Positions 1 to 8,056 of a stretch of DNA of 64,000 bases are shown one piece after another. The notes beneath the pieces are model-generated. The model did not search any database. It was given only the letters and a program-made list of their open reading frames with translations, and was not told the origin of the DNA. Numbering within the stretch: the stretch's first letter is position 1; every line of letters begins with the position of its first letter. The translations under genes were made by a program, and so were the position numbers. This DNA comes from Spirosomataceae bacterium TFI 002 (GTDB taxonomy: Bacteria; Bacteroidota; Bacteroidia; Cytophagales; Spirosomataceae), in assembly GCA_900230115.1 (NCBI GenBank), contig LT907983.1, positions 5,397,466-5,461,465 on the forward strand, read 5' to 3'.

Positions 1-195
1 TTCCACTTCACGTTTGAAGCCATTAGCATCAACAATATACCAGTGACGACGAAGTAATTGGATCGTATGATCTCCGTGGTTTTCAATAAAAACCTTATAC
101 GAAAACACAAAGTGATTTTGCTGAGGATTGGAATAGAACGATTGATATTCCGTTTTTACACTTACTTTAATACCTTTGGTGATGGAGAAAACCAT
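1..195 (-). CDS. apaG: ApaG domain protein, 5' part (cut by window edge)
   Basis: The reverse strand reads from an ATG at 195 straight off the window edge, giving 65 N-terminal residues. They contain the ApaG hallmark (F-S-Y-x-V-x-I-E-N-H-G, then Q-L-L-R-R-H-W and D-A-N-G). ApaG is a small beta-sandwich (Fn3-like) protein of about 125-130 residues linked to Mg/Co resistance and nucleotide-binding phenotypes; its biochemical role is unsettled. The gene is divergent from ung, with about 60 bp between the starts. Confidence 0.85.
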   Translation of the reverse strand, partial: MVFSITKGIKVSVKTEYQSFYSNPQQNHFVFSYKVFIENHGDHTIQLLRRHWYIVDANGFKREVE

Positions 196-256
196 GTCTT
201 AAAAGTGTTTTGTTAAGTAAAGATAAATGTTTTGAATCTTAATTTCCCAAATATTG

Positions 257-922
257 ATGTCAATTAAATTAGAAAAGGGTTGGAAAAGTGTTTTAGGTGA
301 AGAATTTGAGATGCCATATTTTCAAAAATTAAGTGCTTTTGTTAGGAACGAGTACCAAACTAAGCAATGCTACCCACCTGCAAAATTGATTTTTAATGCG
401 TTTGATTCGTGCCCCTTTGATTCAACCAAAGTTGTTATTTTAGGTCAAGATCCTTATCACGGACCAAATCAAGCACATGGGCTTTGCTTTTCAGTCAATG
501 ACGGTGTAAGAATGCCTCCTTCTTTACTCAATATATTCAAAGAGCAGAGTGATGATATAGGTAAAAAGATTCCTAAAACAGGAAATTTACAGCACTGGGC
601 TGAGCAAGGCGTACTTTTATTGAATTCTACCTTAACCGTAGAAGCCGCAAAAGCTGGATCTCATCAAAAACAAGGTTGGGAGCAATTTACAGACGCTGTG
701 ATTGCCAAGCTGAATGATCAAAAGCAAGGCTTGGTGTTTTTACTTTGGGGAGCTTACGCTCAAAAAAAAGGTGCTTTTATTGACGGTAGCAAACATCTCG
801 TACTTAAGGCAAAGCACCCATCTCCCCTTTCGGCCAACTTCGGTGGATGGTTTGGTCAAAAACACTTTAGCAAGTGTAATGCTTATTTAAAAGCAAATGG
901 AAAAGAAGAAGTGAATTGGTAA
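257..922 (+). CDS. ung: Uracil-DNA glycosylase, family 1
   Basis: Removes uracil from DNA as the first step of base excision repair in the cytoplasm. The 221-residue length is normal for the family. The water-activating loop G-Q-D-P-Y-H-G is present with Asp65, followed by the uracil-binding L-L-L-N-S-T-L-T-V segment and the H-P-S-P-L-S loop with its catalytic His near residue 185. A TTG at 254 is in frame, but the ATG at 257 is the better start. No Shine-Dalgarno is visible, as is usual in Bacteroidota. The gene is convergent with lepB, and both end at a shared hairpin terminator. Confidence 0.97.
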   Translation: MSIKLEKGWKSVLGEEFEMPYFQKLSAFVRNEYQTKQCYPPAKLIFNAFDSCPFDSTKVVILGQDPYHGPNQAHGLCFSVNDGVRMPPSLLNIFKEQSDDIGKKIPKTGNLQHWAEQGVLLLNSTLTVEAAKAGSHQKQGWEQFTDAVIAKLNDQKQGLVFLLWGAYAQKKGAFIDGSKHLVLKAKHPSPLSANFGGWFGQKHFSKCNAYLKANGKEEVNW

Positions 923-943
923 TTATACTTTGATTCAAAAACG

Positions 944-976
944 AAAGAGCCGCATTGAATATCAATGCGGCTCTTT
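944..976. terminator. Bidirectional intrinsic terminator, ung / lepB
   Basis: A perfect 15-bp stem (944-958 with 962-976) encloses a 3-nt loop. It starts with AAAGAG and ends with CTCTTTTT, so it has a U-tract when read in either direction. It sits between the convergent ung and lepB stop codons and should terminate both. Confidence 0.9.
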
Positions 977-994
977 TTAAATAAGATTTAGAAT

Positions 995-2137
995 TTATCT
1001 AATGATACTAAATAATCTCTTCCAACGGATTTTGTTTAAGAAAGTACCATCGGCATCTATCGACATCCAAATAAATACTGCTTTACCAACCACGTGATCT
1101 TCGGGTACAAATCCCCAAAAACGTGAGTCATCTGACTCATAACGGTTATCTCCCATCATAAAGTAATAATTCTGCTTGAAAGTATAAGAAGTGATTTCTT
1201 TCCCATCAATGAAAATTTTACCATCCTTTACTTCAGCATTATTGTTATGATCAAAAGTCGTGATAACACCTTTGTATAGAGCAATATTTTCAGGAGTAAG
1301 CTGTATTGTCATTCCTTCTTTTGGAATAGTTACCTCTCCAAAGTTATCTCTGTTCCAATTAAAGAATTCCGTATTGTAAGGGAATGTTTTATAAGGAGTG
1401 TTAAGATCATCAGCTGGGATAATATCTGGATATACATCATTGATAAAATCTAAGCTTTTGAGATCACTGCAAGCCGCTTCTGTAGCGTTGATAGCGTAGT
1501 AATACTTTCCGTTTTCAGACCTTGATCCCCTTTCAGTTACACCATATTTGGTAAATAACTTAGGATTTATACTTGTATTACTTTCAATGGTATACCATTT
1601 CTGAAGTCCTTCCGGATTCTCCATAGCTTTACCATTTACGTATACTTGAGAATCTTTTACAGACAATTTATCACCACCAATCGCAACACAACGCTTGATA
1701 TAGTTGGTACGAAGATCAACTGGATATTTATCAAATCCACCGTATTCGTCTGGACGCTCAGGACAACCAGGGTAGTTAAATACTACAACATCACCATTTT
1801 TCACAGATGTAAAACCTGGAAGGCGGTAATTTGGTAACTGAATCCAATCTAAGTACGAAGGGATTTCTGTGAACCAAATTTTTTGGTGAGTTAATGGTAC
1901 TTGTAATATTGTTTTTGGAGTACGTGTACCATAATGCAATTTACTTACAAATAGGAAATCATTTACCAAGAGGCTTTTTTCCATACTACCAGTAGGAATA
2001 GTGTATGCTTCTAAAAGTAGCCAACGAATTAAGGTAGCAGCAACTACAGCAAACAATACTGAGTCAAACCATTCTCTGATGGGCCCTTTTTGCTTTTTAT
2101 TCTTCTTATTTACTGGTTCTTGAATTTCTTCAGCCAT
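995..2137 (-). CDS. lepB: Signal peptidase I
   Basis: Inner-membrane serine protease that removes signal peptides from Sec-exported proteins. A charged N-terminus (residues 1-20) precedes a transmembrane helix at about 27-43. The catalytic Ser51 lies in P-T-G-S-M-E and the general base Lys148 in Y-I-K-R-C-V-A-I-G-G-D. The C-terminal box G-D-N-R-x-x-S-D-D-S-R-x-W-G is present. At 380 residues it is longer than proteobacterial or Bacillus enzymes, as expected for Bacteroidota LepB, which carries an insert between the conserved boxes. It lies downstream of dapB on the same strand with a gap of about 60 bp. Confidence 0.96.
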   Translation of the reverse strand: MAEEIQEPVNKKNKKQKGPIREWFDSVLFAVVAATLIRWLLLEAYTIPTGSMEKSLLVNDFLFVSKLHYGTRTPKTILQVPLTHQKIWFTEIPSYLDWIQLPNYRLPGFTSVKNGDVVVFNYPGCPERPDEYGGFDKYPVDLRTNYIKRCVAIGGDKLSVKDSQVYVNGKAMENPEGLQKWYTIESNTSINPKLFTKYGVTERGSRSENGKYYYAINATEAACSDLKSLDFINDVYPDIIPADDLNTPYKTFPYNTEFFNWNRDNFGEVTIPKEGMTIQLTPENIALYKGVITTFDHNNNAEVKDGKIFIDGKEITSYTFKQNYYFMMGDNRYESDDSRFWGFVPEDHVVGKAVFIWMSIDADGTFLNKIRWKRLFSIIR

Positions 2138-2199
2138 TTATTGTCTTTTTAAAATTTTGCGAAATTAAGCTTATTTATCCTTTTTCTAAAAACTTATTG

Positions 2200-2922
2200 T
2201 TAAGCGGTAAAGCCAAGCATTTCGTCCATACCGTAAATTCCCTCTTTACCATTGAGCCATTCGGCTGCAATTACTGCTCCTAAAGCAAATCCATAGCGAG
2301 ATTTTGCTTCATGTTTAATTTCTATTTCGTCCACGTCCGAAATATACTTAATACTATGTGTTCCGGGTACTTTTCCTTCTCTAATAGACCAAATAGGCAC
2401 TTCATTGGTTTTTGGAATCGCTTGATTTACAAAAGAATCCTTTTGATCATTGTTCTCAATAATTCCTTCGGCGAGTGTAATGGCTGTACCACTTGGAGAA
2501 TCTAACTTTTCATTATGGTGAATCTCTAAGGAATTAATTTCATACTGTTGGTGAGGATTCATCAATTTTGCCAACTGCTTGTTGAGTTGGAAGAAAATAT
2601 TGACCCCTATACTATAATTGGATGCATAAAAGAATGCTCCCTTATTTGCCACACAAGCTTTTTCTATTGCTGACCTTTTGTCTAACCAGCCTGTAGTTCC
2701 ACTTACCACTCTCAGGCCGCCAGACATGCATTTGGACAAATTATCAAATGCAGCATGAGGAGAACTAAATTCTATAGCAACGTCCGTATTTTCTTTGTTC
2801 AACTTTTCTAAGTCATCACTATTCTGCACATCTATAATTGCTGAAATAGTATGTCCGCGTTCTAAGGCAATACCTTCTATTACCTTTCCCATTTTGCCGT
2901 AGCCAATCAGAGCGATTTTCAT
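2200..2922 (-). CDS. dapB: 4-hydroxy-tetrahydrodipicolinate reductase
   Basis: Reduces the diaminopimelate/lysine pathway intermediate with NAD(P)H in the cytoplasm. The N-terminal Rossmann loop reads I-G-Y-G-K-M-G, and the active-site signature E-I-H-H-N-E-K-L-D-S-P-S-G-T-A lies near residue 150. Length is 240 residues from the ATG at 2922. An in-frame TTG at 2928 overlaps the stop codon of the upstream gene and is less likely. The start sits 2 nt after the DUF5683 stop, so the two are probably co-transcribed and translationally coupled. Confidence 0.96.
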   Translation of the reverse strand: MKIALIGYGKMGKVIEGIALERGHTISAIIDVQNSDDLEKLNKENTDVAIEFSSPHAAFDNLSKCMSGGLRVVSGTTGWLDKRSAIEKACVANKGAFFYASNYSIGVNIFFQLNKQLAKLMNPHQQYEINSLEIHHNEKLDSPSGTAITLAEGIIENNDQKDSFVNQAIPKTNEVPIWSIREGKVPGTHSIKYISDVDEIEIKHEAKSRYGFALGAVIAAEWLNGKEGIYGMDEMLGFTA

Positions 2923-2924
2923 TT

Positions 2925-3740
2925 TCAAAACTTAATATTAAGTGCCAAAGCAGGCACTGTTCCTTGTGGTGTATTTATTATATTGGGTGTAAATTTATAA
3001 CTAATGTCGTCACTTGTATCAAAAGTTTTCATGTGTCCTGAAACATTTGCCTCTACAGCAAGAAGTAGCCACCCCACTGCAAATCCAATTCTAGACAAAT
3101 CTCTGTAGCGTCGAAATTGAGTTGTACCAGACTGAATCCTTTCTTTAGATAATGGCCCCCTAACTAGGTTTTCATTTACATTTTCTTCTAAAACTGCATT
3201 AAATTGTTGGTCTCCACTTACTTTTTTTCCGTTGGTATCATCAATTGGCGAAAGCGTGTAGTAGGTATTTTCACCTTCTTGAATGTAGACTTTGGAAGTC
3301 TTAATATCAAAAGCATTAGTTTCATCTTTCACTGTCAAGTAAATTGTGGTTCCCGTTACAGGATCTCCAGCGAGAAACACGTTTCCACGTTCGTACGCCA
3401 CGGTTTTTTCTAAGGCAGCACGATAGGCGATAAACTTTAATTGATTTTGACGTATCCCGAAAATATATCCTGCTCCAGCAGCTCCATAAACCAATGGCAT
3501 TTTCCAGTAATCGCCATTTGTAAATTGTCCCCAACCAGGTAAAAATAAACTTCTCACTAAAGCTACTTTGGGTTTCTCTTCAGGCGTATAGGATTTCAAT
3601 CCGAAAGTTTGACCAAGTGTATTTCCCAGTCTCTTTAGTATGTATTTTTTACTCGTATCTGCTTTCGCAATGGCTGTAGAGTCCTGTGCAATAGATTGGC
3701 CGCAAATGAAAAAAGAAAACAATAAAAAGAACAGTTTCAT
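2925..3740 (-). CDS. DUF5683 domain protein, exported or membrane-anchored
   Basis: A Bacteroidota-specific protein of unknown function, 271 residues. It has a signal peptide (M-K-L-F-F-L-L-F-S-F-F-I-C-G-Q-S-I-A-Q), then the DUF5683 core S-L-F-L-P-G-W-G-Q-F-x-N-G-D-Y-W-K-x-P with hydrophobic segments near residues 90-110 and 225-240. The ATG at 3740 is chosen because the signal peptide begins there; a longer frame to 3785 would overlap parB. The order parA-parB-DUF5683-dapB-lepB is, as I recall, common in Bacteroidota, which suggests an envelope-related housekeeping role (inference). Confidence 0.85.
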   Translation of the reverse strand: MKLFFLLFSFFICGQSIAQDSTAIAKADTSKKYILKRLGNTLGQTFGLKSYTPEEKPKVALVRSLFLPGWGQFTNGDYWKMPLVYGAAGAGYIFGIRQNQLKFIAYRAALEKTVAYERGNVFLAGDPVTGTTIYLTVKDETNAFDIKTSKVYIQEGENTYYTLSPIDDTNGKKVSGDQQFNAVLEENVNENLVRGPLSKERIQSGTTQFRRYRDLSRIGFAVGWLLLAVEANVSGHMKTFDTSDDISYKFTPNIINTPQGTVPALALNIKF

Positions 3741-3750
3741 TCTTTTCAAA

Positions 3751-4659
3751 TTAAGCCTTCTTGAGTTTTTCAATAATACTTTCAAGTTCTTCTATGTTTT
3801 CGTAGGCTATTTTAATTTGGCCCTTGCTTTTCGCATCCAATGCAACAGTTACCTTTTTTCCGAAGTATTGACCCAGAGTATTACCTAATTCAATTTGATT
3901 TGAATTTCGAGTAGGTACTTTTTTAGGAGTAGGAACGGCATTCTTTTTTGCATTAAACGCCTTTATATTATTTTCAGTATCTCTTACTGATAGATGAAGC
4001 TCTTGAATTTTGTTAAAAAGTATTAATTGATAGGCTGTATCACTTACACCAACTAATGAACGTGCATGGCCCATAGAAATAAGTCCGTCTTTTACTCCTT
4101 CTCTTATTTCGCTAGGCAACTTTAGTAATCTCAAGTAATTGCTAATTGTCGCTCTATCCTTACCAACCTTTACAGAAAGCTCTTCTTGCGTTAATTCCAA
4201 AACCTCCATTACCTGCTGGTAACTTTCAGCAATTTCTATTGCATTTAGATCTTCTCGTTGAATATTTTCTATCAAAGCCATTTCCATGGCAACTTGATCA
4301 TTTACTGAGATAATATGAGCAGTTATGCTTTTTAAACCCGCTAGCTTGCTAGCCTGCAATCTTCTTTCACCTGAGATCAATTGATATTTACCATCTCCAA
4401 TGCTTCGAACGGTAATCGGCTGAATGATTCCCTGTTGTCTTATTGATTGGGATAGTTCCATAAGAGCTAGTTTGTCAAACTGCTTTCTTGGCTGAAACGG
4501 ATTAACCTCAATATCTGACAATAAAATGTCACTTTTTTCTTCTACTTTCTCTTGTACGTGTTGTTCCTTTTGCTCTACAGACTCAGTAGAACTACCAGCA
4601 AGGAGGGCATCTAACCCTCTACCTAATCCTTTTCTCACTATTTTCTTTTTTTGCTGCAT
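3751..4659 (-). CDS. parB: Chromosome-partitioning protein ParB
   Basis: CTP-dependent DNA clamp that loads at parS and recruits the origin-segregation machinery. The N-terminus carries the ParA-stimulating K-G-L-G-R-G-L-D-A-L-L peptide. The nuclease/CTPase-like domain follows with P-F-Q-P-R and G-E-R-R motifs, then a helix-turn-helix (V-G-K-D-R-A-T-I-S-N-Y-L-R-L-L-K-L-P) and the M-G-H-A-R-S-L segment, ending in a C-terminal dimerisation helix. The start is uncertain: ATGs at 4659, 4671 and 4680 are in frame. I chose 4659 (302 residues) because it minimises overlap with parA, which still overlaps by 41 nt. No parS was found in this window. Confidence 0.93.
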   Translation of the reverse strand: MQQKKKIVRKGLGRGLDALLAGSSTESVEQKEQHVQEKVEEKSDILLSDIEVNPFQPRKQFDKLALMELSQSIRQQGIIQPITVRSIGDGKYQLISGERRLQASKLAGLKSITAHIISVNDQVAMEMALIENIQREDLNAIEIAESYQQVMEVLELTQEELSVKVGKDRATISNYLRLLKLPSEIREGVKDGLISMGHARSLVGVSDTAYQLILFNKIQELHLSVRDTENNIKAFNAKKNAVPTPKKVPTRNSNQIELGNTLGQYFGKKVTVALDAKSKGQIKIAYENIEELESIIEKLKKA

Positions 4660-5272
4660 TAATGGTTTCATTTCGATCATTCAACTCCATCGCTAGATTG
4701 AGATAAGTGATGCCTGCTTTTTCAGTAAATTTTTCTAGATCAAACAGGTCATGATCGAATTGTTTTGCAAGGTAAAAATTTCTTGGGATAAAAGCATCGA
4801 ATACCATTGAACCCAAGTTTTGTTTTAATTCATCTAATATTCTTTCGGACATTATCGTTGATTTAACGAAAACAGGTAATACTCCTTCAACTTCCAACTT
4901 ATTTTCCGAAGCATATTTTAATATTTCCTTTAGCCCTTCAAAGCCAAAAAACTCTGTTTCGAAAGGTATGATGGCACTCATTGGCTCGGTTACTTGATTT
5001 TGAAAGCTTTTTAAATTGTGTAAGTCCACATCAACAATAATGTAATCGTAATAGGAAGTGTCCAATCCCTTTGCCTCATTTTGAGACTTAAAAGTAAGCA
5101 AGTGTTGGGTAAAACTATTTGCATTAAAAACGCTTTCTAGTTTTCCGTTTGACTTATAGCCAACCAAAAGCACTTTTTTGCTCATAGCGATAAGGCATAA
5201 AGCTAAATTTAAAGCTGTTGTTGTTTTCCCTGAAGAACTAGTCGCATTTGTGACTGCGTATATCTTTGACAT
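4619..5272 (-). CDS. Divergent ParA-like ATPase lacking the signature lysine
   Basis: A MinD/ParA-fold ATPase by position, next to parB, and by overall pattern. It is only 217 residues, against about 255 for chromosomal ParA/Soj. The P-loop reads T-N-A-T-S-S-S-G-K-T-T-T: Lys16 of the Walker A is kept, but the signature lysine of the deviant Walker A (K-G-G-x-G-K-T) is Thr11 and the glycines are serines. The switch motif I-I-V-D-V-D-L-H lacks the usual D-x-P-P. ATP sandwich dimerisation through the signature lysine should therefore be altered (inference). It overlaps parB, so the two are an operon. Confidence 0.8.
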   Translation of the reverse strand: MSKIYAVTNATSSSGKTTTALNLALCLIAMSKKVLLVGYKSNGKLESVFNANSFTQHLLTFKSQNEAKGLDTSYYDYIIVDVDLHNLKSFQNQVTEPMSAIIPFETEFFGFEGLKEILKYASENKLEVEGVLPVFVKSTIMSERILDELKQNLGSMVFDAFIPRNFYLAKQFDHDLFDLEKFTEKAGITYLNLAMELNDRNETINAAKKENSEKRIR

Positions 5273-5293
5273 TTTTAATTAGCGAATGAAATG

Positions 5294-5323
5294 CAAAGGT
5301 CTGAAATTATTGTGGGAGTCAAA
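5294..5323 (-). promoter_or_regulatory. Candidate promoter of the parA-parB operon
   Basis: On the reverse strand a TTTG (5320-5323) is followed after 18 nt by GACCTTTG (5294-5301), one mismatch from the Bacteroidota -7 consensus TAnnTTTG. It lies 22 nt upstream of the parA ATG. This is consensus matching only. Confidence 0.45.
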
Positions 5324-5372
5324 ATCCCAAAATGATATGTTTTTTTTAGCTTTAACAAAAAAATAGGAACCT

Positions 5373-6383
5373 ATGAAAAAACTCGTCAGTGCAATTCTTA
5401 TTCTTGGCATCATTGTCTTTGCTTATCTCATTGGTCCTAAGCCAAGTCCTCCAGACCTGGATAAAAAATACTCTTTCAACTTTCCAACTGACTTGATTGA
5501 ACTAGAAGAAACTATTGCACAAAAAGAAAATCAAATTCCAAATATTAAAGCCGGAAACGAAGCAAAATTCGTCTGGAATGATAGCATTCCTCAAAAAACG
5601 AAAACTTCATTTGTGTATATTCATGGATTCTCCGCTTCACATGTTGAAGGAAACCCAGTTCACGAAAACTTGGCAAAGGAATTTGGCGGAAACCTTTATT
5701 TAGCTCGCTTGGCCTCTCACGGTATAGATACAGGAGATGAAACCATGGCAGATTTAACTGCCGATGCATTAATTGCAAGTGCCGAGGAAGCAATTCAAAT
5801 AGGAAAACTCATAGGAGATGAAGTTGTAATTATAGCAACAAGTGCTGGTGGAGCTTTAACAACTTATTTAGCATCAAAGCATCCAGAACTTAAAGCGATC
5901 CTTCTTTATTCTCCTTGTATTAAGGTTTATGACGAAAACGCTGAGTTGCTTGACAACCATTGGGGCTTAAAAATGGCCCAAACAATACAAGGAAAAGATT
6001 TCAACGATATCACTCCTAAAAACGAAACTCAACCGCTTTATTGGTCTATGCATTACAGACTTGAGGCCCTAGTAGCTTTACAAAATTTCTTAACTCATGC
6101 TATGAATAAGGATAATTTTGAAAAAGTAAAGGTTCCTACTTTTATGGCTTACTATTACGAAAACGAAGAAAACCAAGACAAAGTAGTAAGTGTACCCGCG
6201 ATGCTTGAAATGTGGGAGCAATTAGGAACTCCAGTTGATAAAAAGGTAAAAATTGCCTTACCGACTACAAGAGACCATGTTATTGCTTCCTACGTAATGT
6301 CCGAAGACTGGGGGATTGTTCAAAAAGAATCAATAGCTTTTTTGAAACGTATCGTTGGCTTAAAGCCTAATTCCAAAATGTAA
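5373..6383 (+). CDS. Membrane-anchored alpha/beta hydrolase (lipase/esterase-like)
   Basis: A serine hydrolase of unknown substrate, 336 residues. The N-terminal hydrophobic segment (residues 3-20) looks like an uncleaved signal anchor or signal peptide, so the enzyme should act in the periplasm. The oxyanion strand reads F-V-Y-I-H-G-F-S-A-S. The nucleophile elbow is A-T-S-A-G-G-A (Ser near 162), and a likely catalytic His is in T-T-R-D-H-V-I-A. The gene is divergent from parA with a 100-bp gap and convergent with the next gene. Confidence 0.8.
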   Translation: MKKLVSAILILGIIVFAYLIGPKPSPPDLDKKYSFNFPTDLIELEETIAQKENQIPNIKAGNEAKFVWNDSIPQKTKTSFVYIHGFSASHVEGNPVHENLAKEFGGNLYLARLASHGIDTGDETMADLTADALIASAEEAIQIGKLIGDEVVIIATSAGGALTTYLASKHPELKAILLYSPCIKVYDENAELLDNHWGLKMAQTIQGKDFNDITPKNETQPLYWSMHYRLEALVALQNFLTHAMNKDNFEKVKVPTFMAYYYENEENQDKVVSVPAMLEMWEQLGTPVDKKVKIALPTTRDHVIASYVMSEDWGIVQKESIAFLKRIVGLKPNSKM

Positions 6384-6401
6384 TGCTTCTTAAAAGTTAA
6401 C

Positions 6402-7283
6402 TTACCAATACGGCTTTAATTCTGAGAGCATTTGTTTTACTTTCACTTTAGGGTCTCCTTCTCCTAAGGTTTCTATAGGAAGAAACCCTTGATAGCTGGA
6501 TGATTTTATTATTTCCATAAGCTTTTTATAGTCTGTTTTTTGCTCTTGCCCGTTGATGTACATTCGTTCCTTGAGTTGCCAATTCACTGCATAAGGTATC
6601 GCGGCTTGGATTTCTTTGTATGAATTGCCCTGCCTAAAACTGCCGATATCCAACACCAAACCAAACCAGTTGCTCCCTATCCCATTTTGGATGTATTCAT
6701 ATTGCTCTAGTGTTTTTATAAACTCATTGTGATTTTGCAATCCTATAATTACCCCTTTTTCTTGGGCATATTGAACACACGTTTTAATATCAGTAATCAT
6801 CCAATCGGCCACTTGCTTCCATGTATGTCCATCAGGTATTTTTTTCCCAGAAAAAATGCGGAGAACTGGTGCACCTAATTTGTGAGCAACATCAACCCAA
6901 TTTTTAACTAACTCGATTTCTTTTACTCTGTCAGAAAAACTTGGTAAACTAAAATCATTTCTAACGCCAGTTCCACTAATCGAAAGTCCTAAGGAGTGTG
7001 CCAGCCTCTTAACCTTGTATATATCCATATCACTAGGGACATTAGGGTAGTTTTTAAAGTAATAACCCGTGATATCTATTCCATCAAATCCTTGTTGATT
7101 ACACCACACAAGTAAATCTTCCAAACTGATATCTCCATTTATCAGCTGTTTATTAAATGAAAAAGCATTTAAGCTCAACTTTCGTTTTGGTATATTTTGA
7201 GTTTTACCGAGGCCATTTGTTTTGATCGTTAGCATTGGGCTCAAGAAAAGCGATTTGATAACTGAACGTCTTTTTATCTCCAT
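6402..7283 (-). CDS. Secreted sugar phosphate isomerase/epimerase-like TIM-barrel protein
   Basis: AP-endonuclease-2/xylose-isomerase-like TIM barrel, 293 residues. The N-terminus K-R-R-S-V-I-K-S-L-F-L-S-P resembles a Tat or Sec signal, so the protein is probably exported. Features of the barrel are F-D-G-I-D-I-T-G-Y, V-I-I-G-L-Q-N-H-N-E, V-L-D-I-G-S-F and a late P-I-E-T-L-G-E-G-D, which supply typical metal-ligand Glu/Asp/His positions. Secreted members are recurrent partners of DUF1080 proteins in 3-keto-sugar pathways (family knowledge), and a DUF1080 gene lies just beyond the tmRNA gene. The exact reaction is unknown. Confidence 0.75.
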   Translation of the reverse strand: MEIKRRSVIKSLFLSPMLTIKTNGLGKTQNIPKRKLSLNAFSFNKQLINGDISLEDLLVWCNQQGFDGIDITGYYFKNYPNVPSDMDIYKVKRLAHSLGLSISGTGVRNDFSLPSFSDRVKEIELVKNWVDVAHKLGAPVLRIFSGKKIPDGHTWKQVADWMITDIKTCVQYAQEKGVIIGLQNHNEFIKTLEQYEYIQNGIGSNWFGLVLDIGSFRQGNSYKEIQAAIPYAVNWQLKERMYINGQEQKTDYKKLMEIIKSSSYQGFLPIETLGEGDPKVKVKQMLSELKPYW

Positions 7284-7395
7284 TGTATTATTGCAAGGCT
7301 ATTTTTTTTTTGAATCAACTAATTTTGTCGAAAATAAACAATTTAAAGTCTACTGAACCAATTTACTTTTAGAATTGTATTCTTTCTGCAATCAT

Positions 7396-7764
7396 GGGGC
7401 TGACCGGTTTTGACGGCATGATGTGATTGCAAGTATAAGCATGTATGGAGTTGGTGGAAGGTCTCCATTTAAAAAATCTACTAACAAACAACTGGCAATA
7501 CTCAGTATGCCATGGCTGCTTAATCGATAGATTAACAGATCCATCATCTCTCCGCTGCTAACCTATGCCGCGGGGGACTCAGAGGTGTCATCACGCATAG
7601 GCGTTCATGGGCGGGTTTCTAGCTCCTGAATAGTATTTGAGGAACTACGGTGAGGAATTGCTACGCTGAACGACATTCCGATCCCGACAACCAAGATCAG
7701 CTAAACATGTAGAAGGCTTGACAGTGGCCATGTTCGGACCAGGGTTCGACTCCCTGCAGCTCCA
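7396..7764 (+). ncRNA. ssrA: Transfer-messenger RNA (tmRNA)
   Basis: The 5' end GGGGCTGACCGGTTTTGACG and the 3' end GGGTTCGACTCCCTGCAGCT form the tRNA-like domain; GGGGCUG pairs with CAGCUCC and the T-arm carries GGTTCGACTCC. The length of about 369 nt is typical. The tag reading frame starts at the GGC resume codon at 7494 and ends at TAA 7521-7523, giving G-N-T-Q-Y-A-M-A-A, a plausible proteolysis tag of the Bacteroidota form. CCA is not encoded. It rescues stalled ribosomes together with SmpB, which is not in this window. Confidence 0.97.
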
Positions 7765-7771
7765 CAAAAAG

Positions 7772-7811
7772 AAACCTCAATCATCTTATTATTAGATAGT
7801 TGAGGTTTTTT
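7772..7811 (+). terminator. Intrinsic terminator of ssrA
   Basis: A 9-bp arm AAACCTCAA (7772-7780) pairs with TTGAGGTTT (7800-7808), with an inner ATCT/AGAT helix and a following T-run. It starts 8 nt after the tmRNA 3' end. Confidence 0.85.
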
Positions 7812-8056
7812 ATTTGGGTTTTAGTCCGCAGTTAGACTGCAAATTAGTTTTTCCAAAATTATTTTCGCTTCAACATCTAAGCTTCGAAGCCAATATTTTA
7901 GCTCCAATTTAACCTTCTAAGAACCACAAATAGATCAAACAAGCTAAAAATGCTTTACCTTTAAAAAGGCATAATTTTTTTCCTGCCCCAAAGAATTAAT
8001 TATTTCAGTCAAATATGAATACTATTTTAAATACTACTCCATTAAGGAGAAAGATT
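7812..8056. other. Intergenic region between ssrA terminator and DUF1080 gene
   Basis: AT-rich, with no ORF of note apart from a possible 14-codon N-terminal extension of the DUF1080 gene starting at the ATG at 8015. No confident promoter match was seen. An AAGGAG at 8044-8049 precedes the ATG at 8057 by 7 nt. Confidence 0.4.

Noticed and set aside
7560..7764. Possible separate tRNA or protein frame inside the ssrA region
   Set aside because: The T-arm and acceptor belong to tmRNA; no anticodon arm is present.
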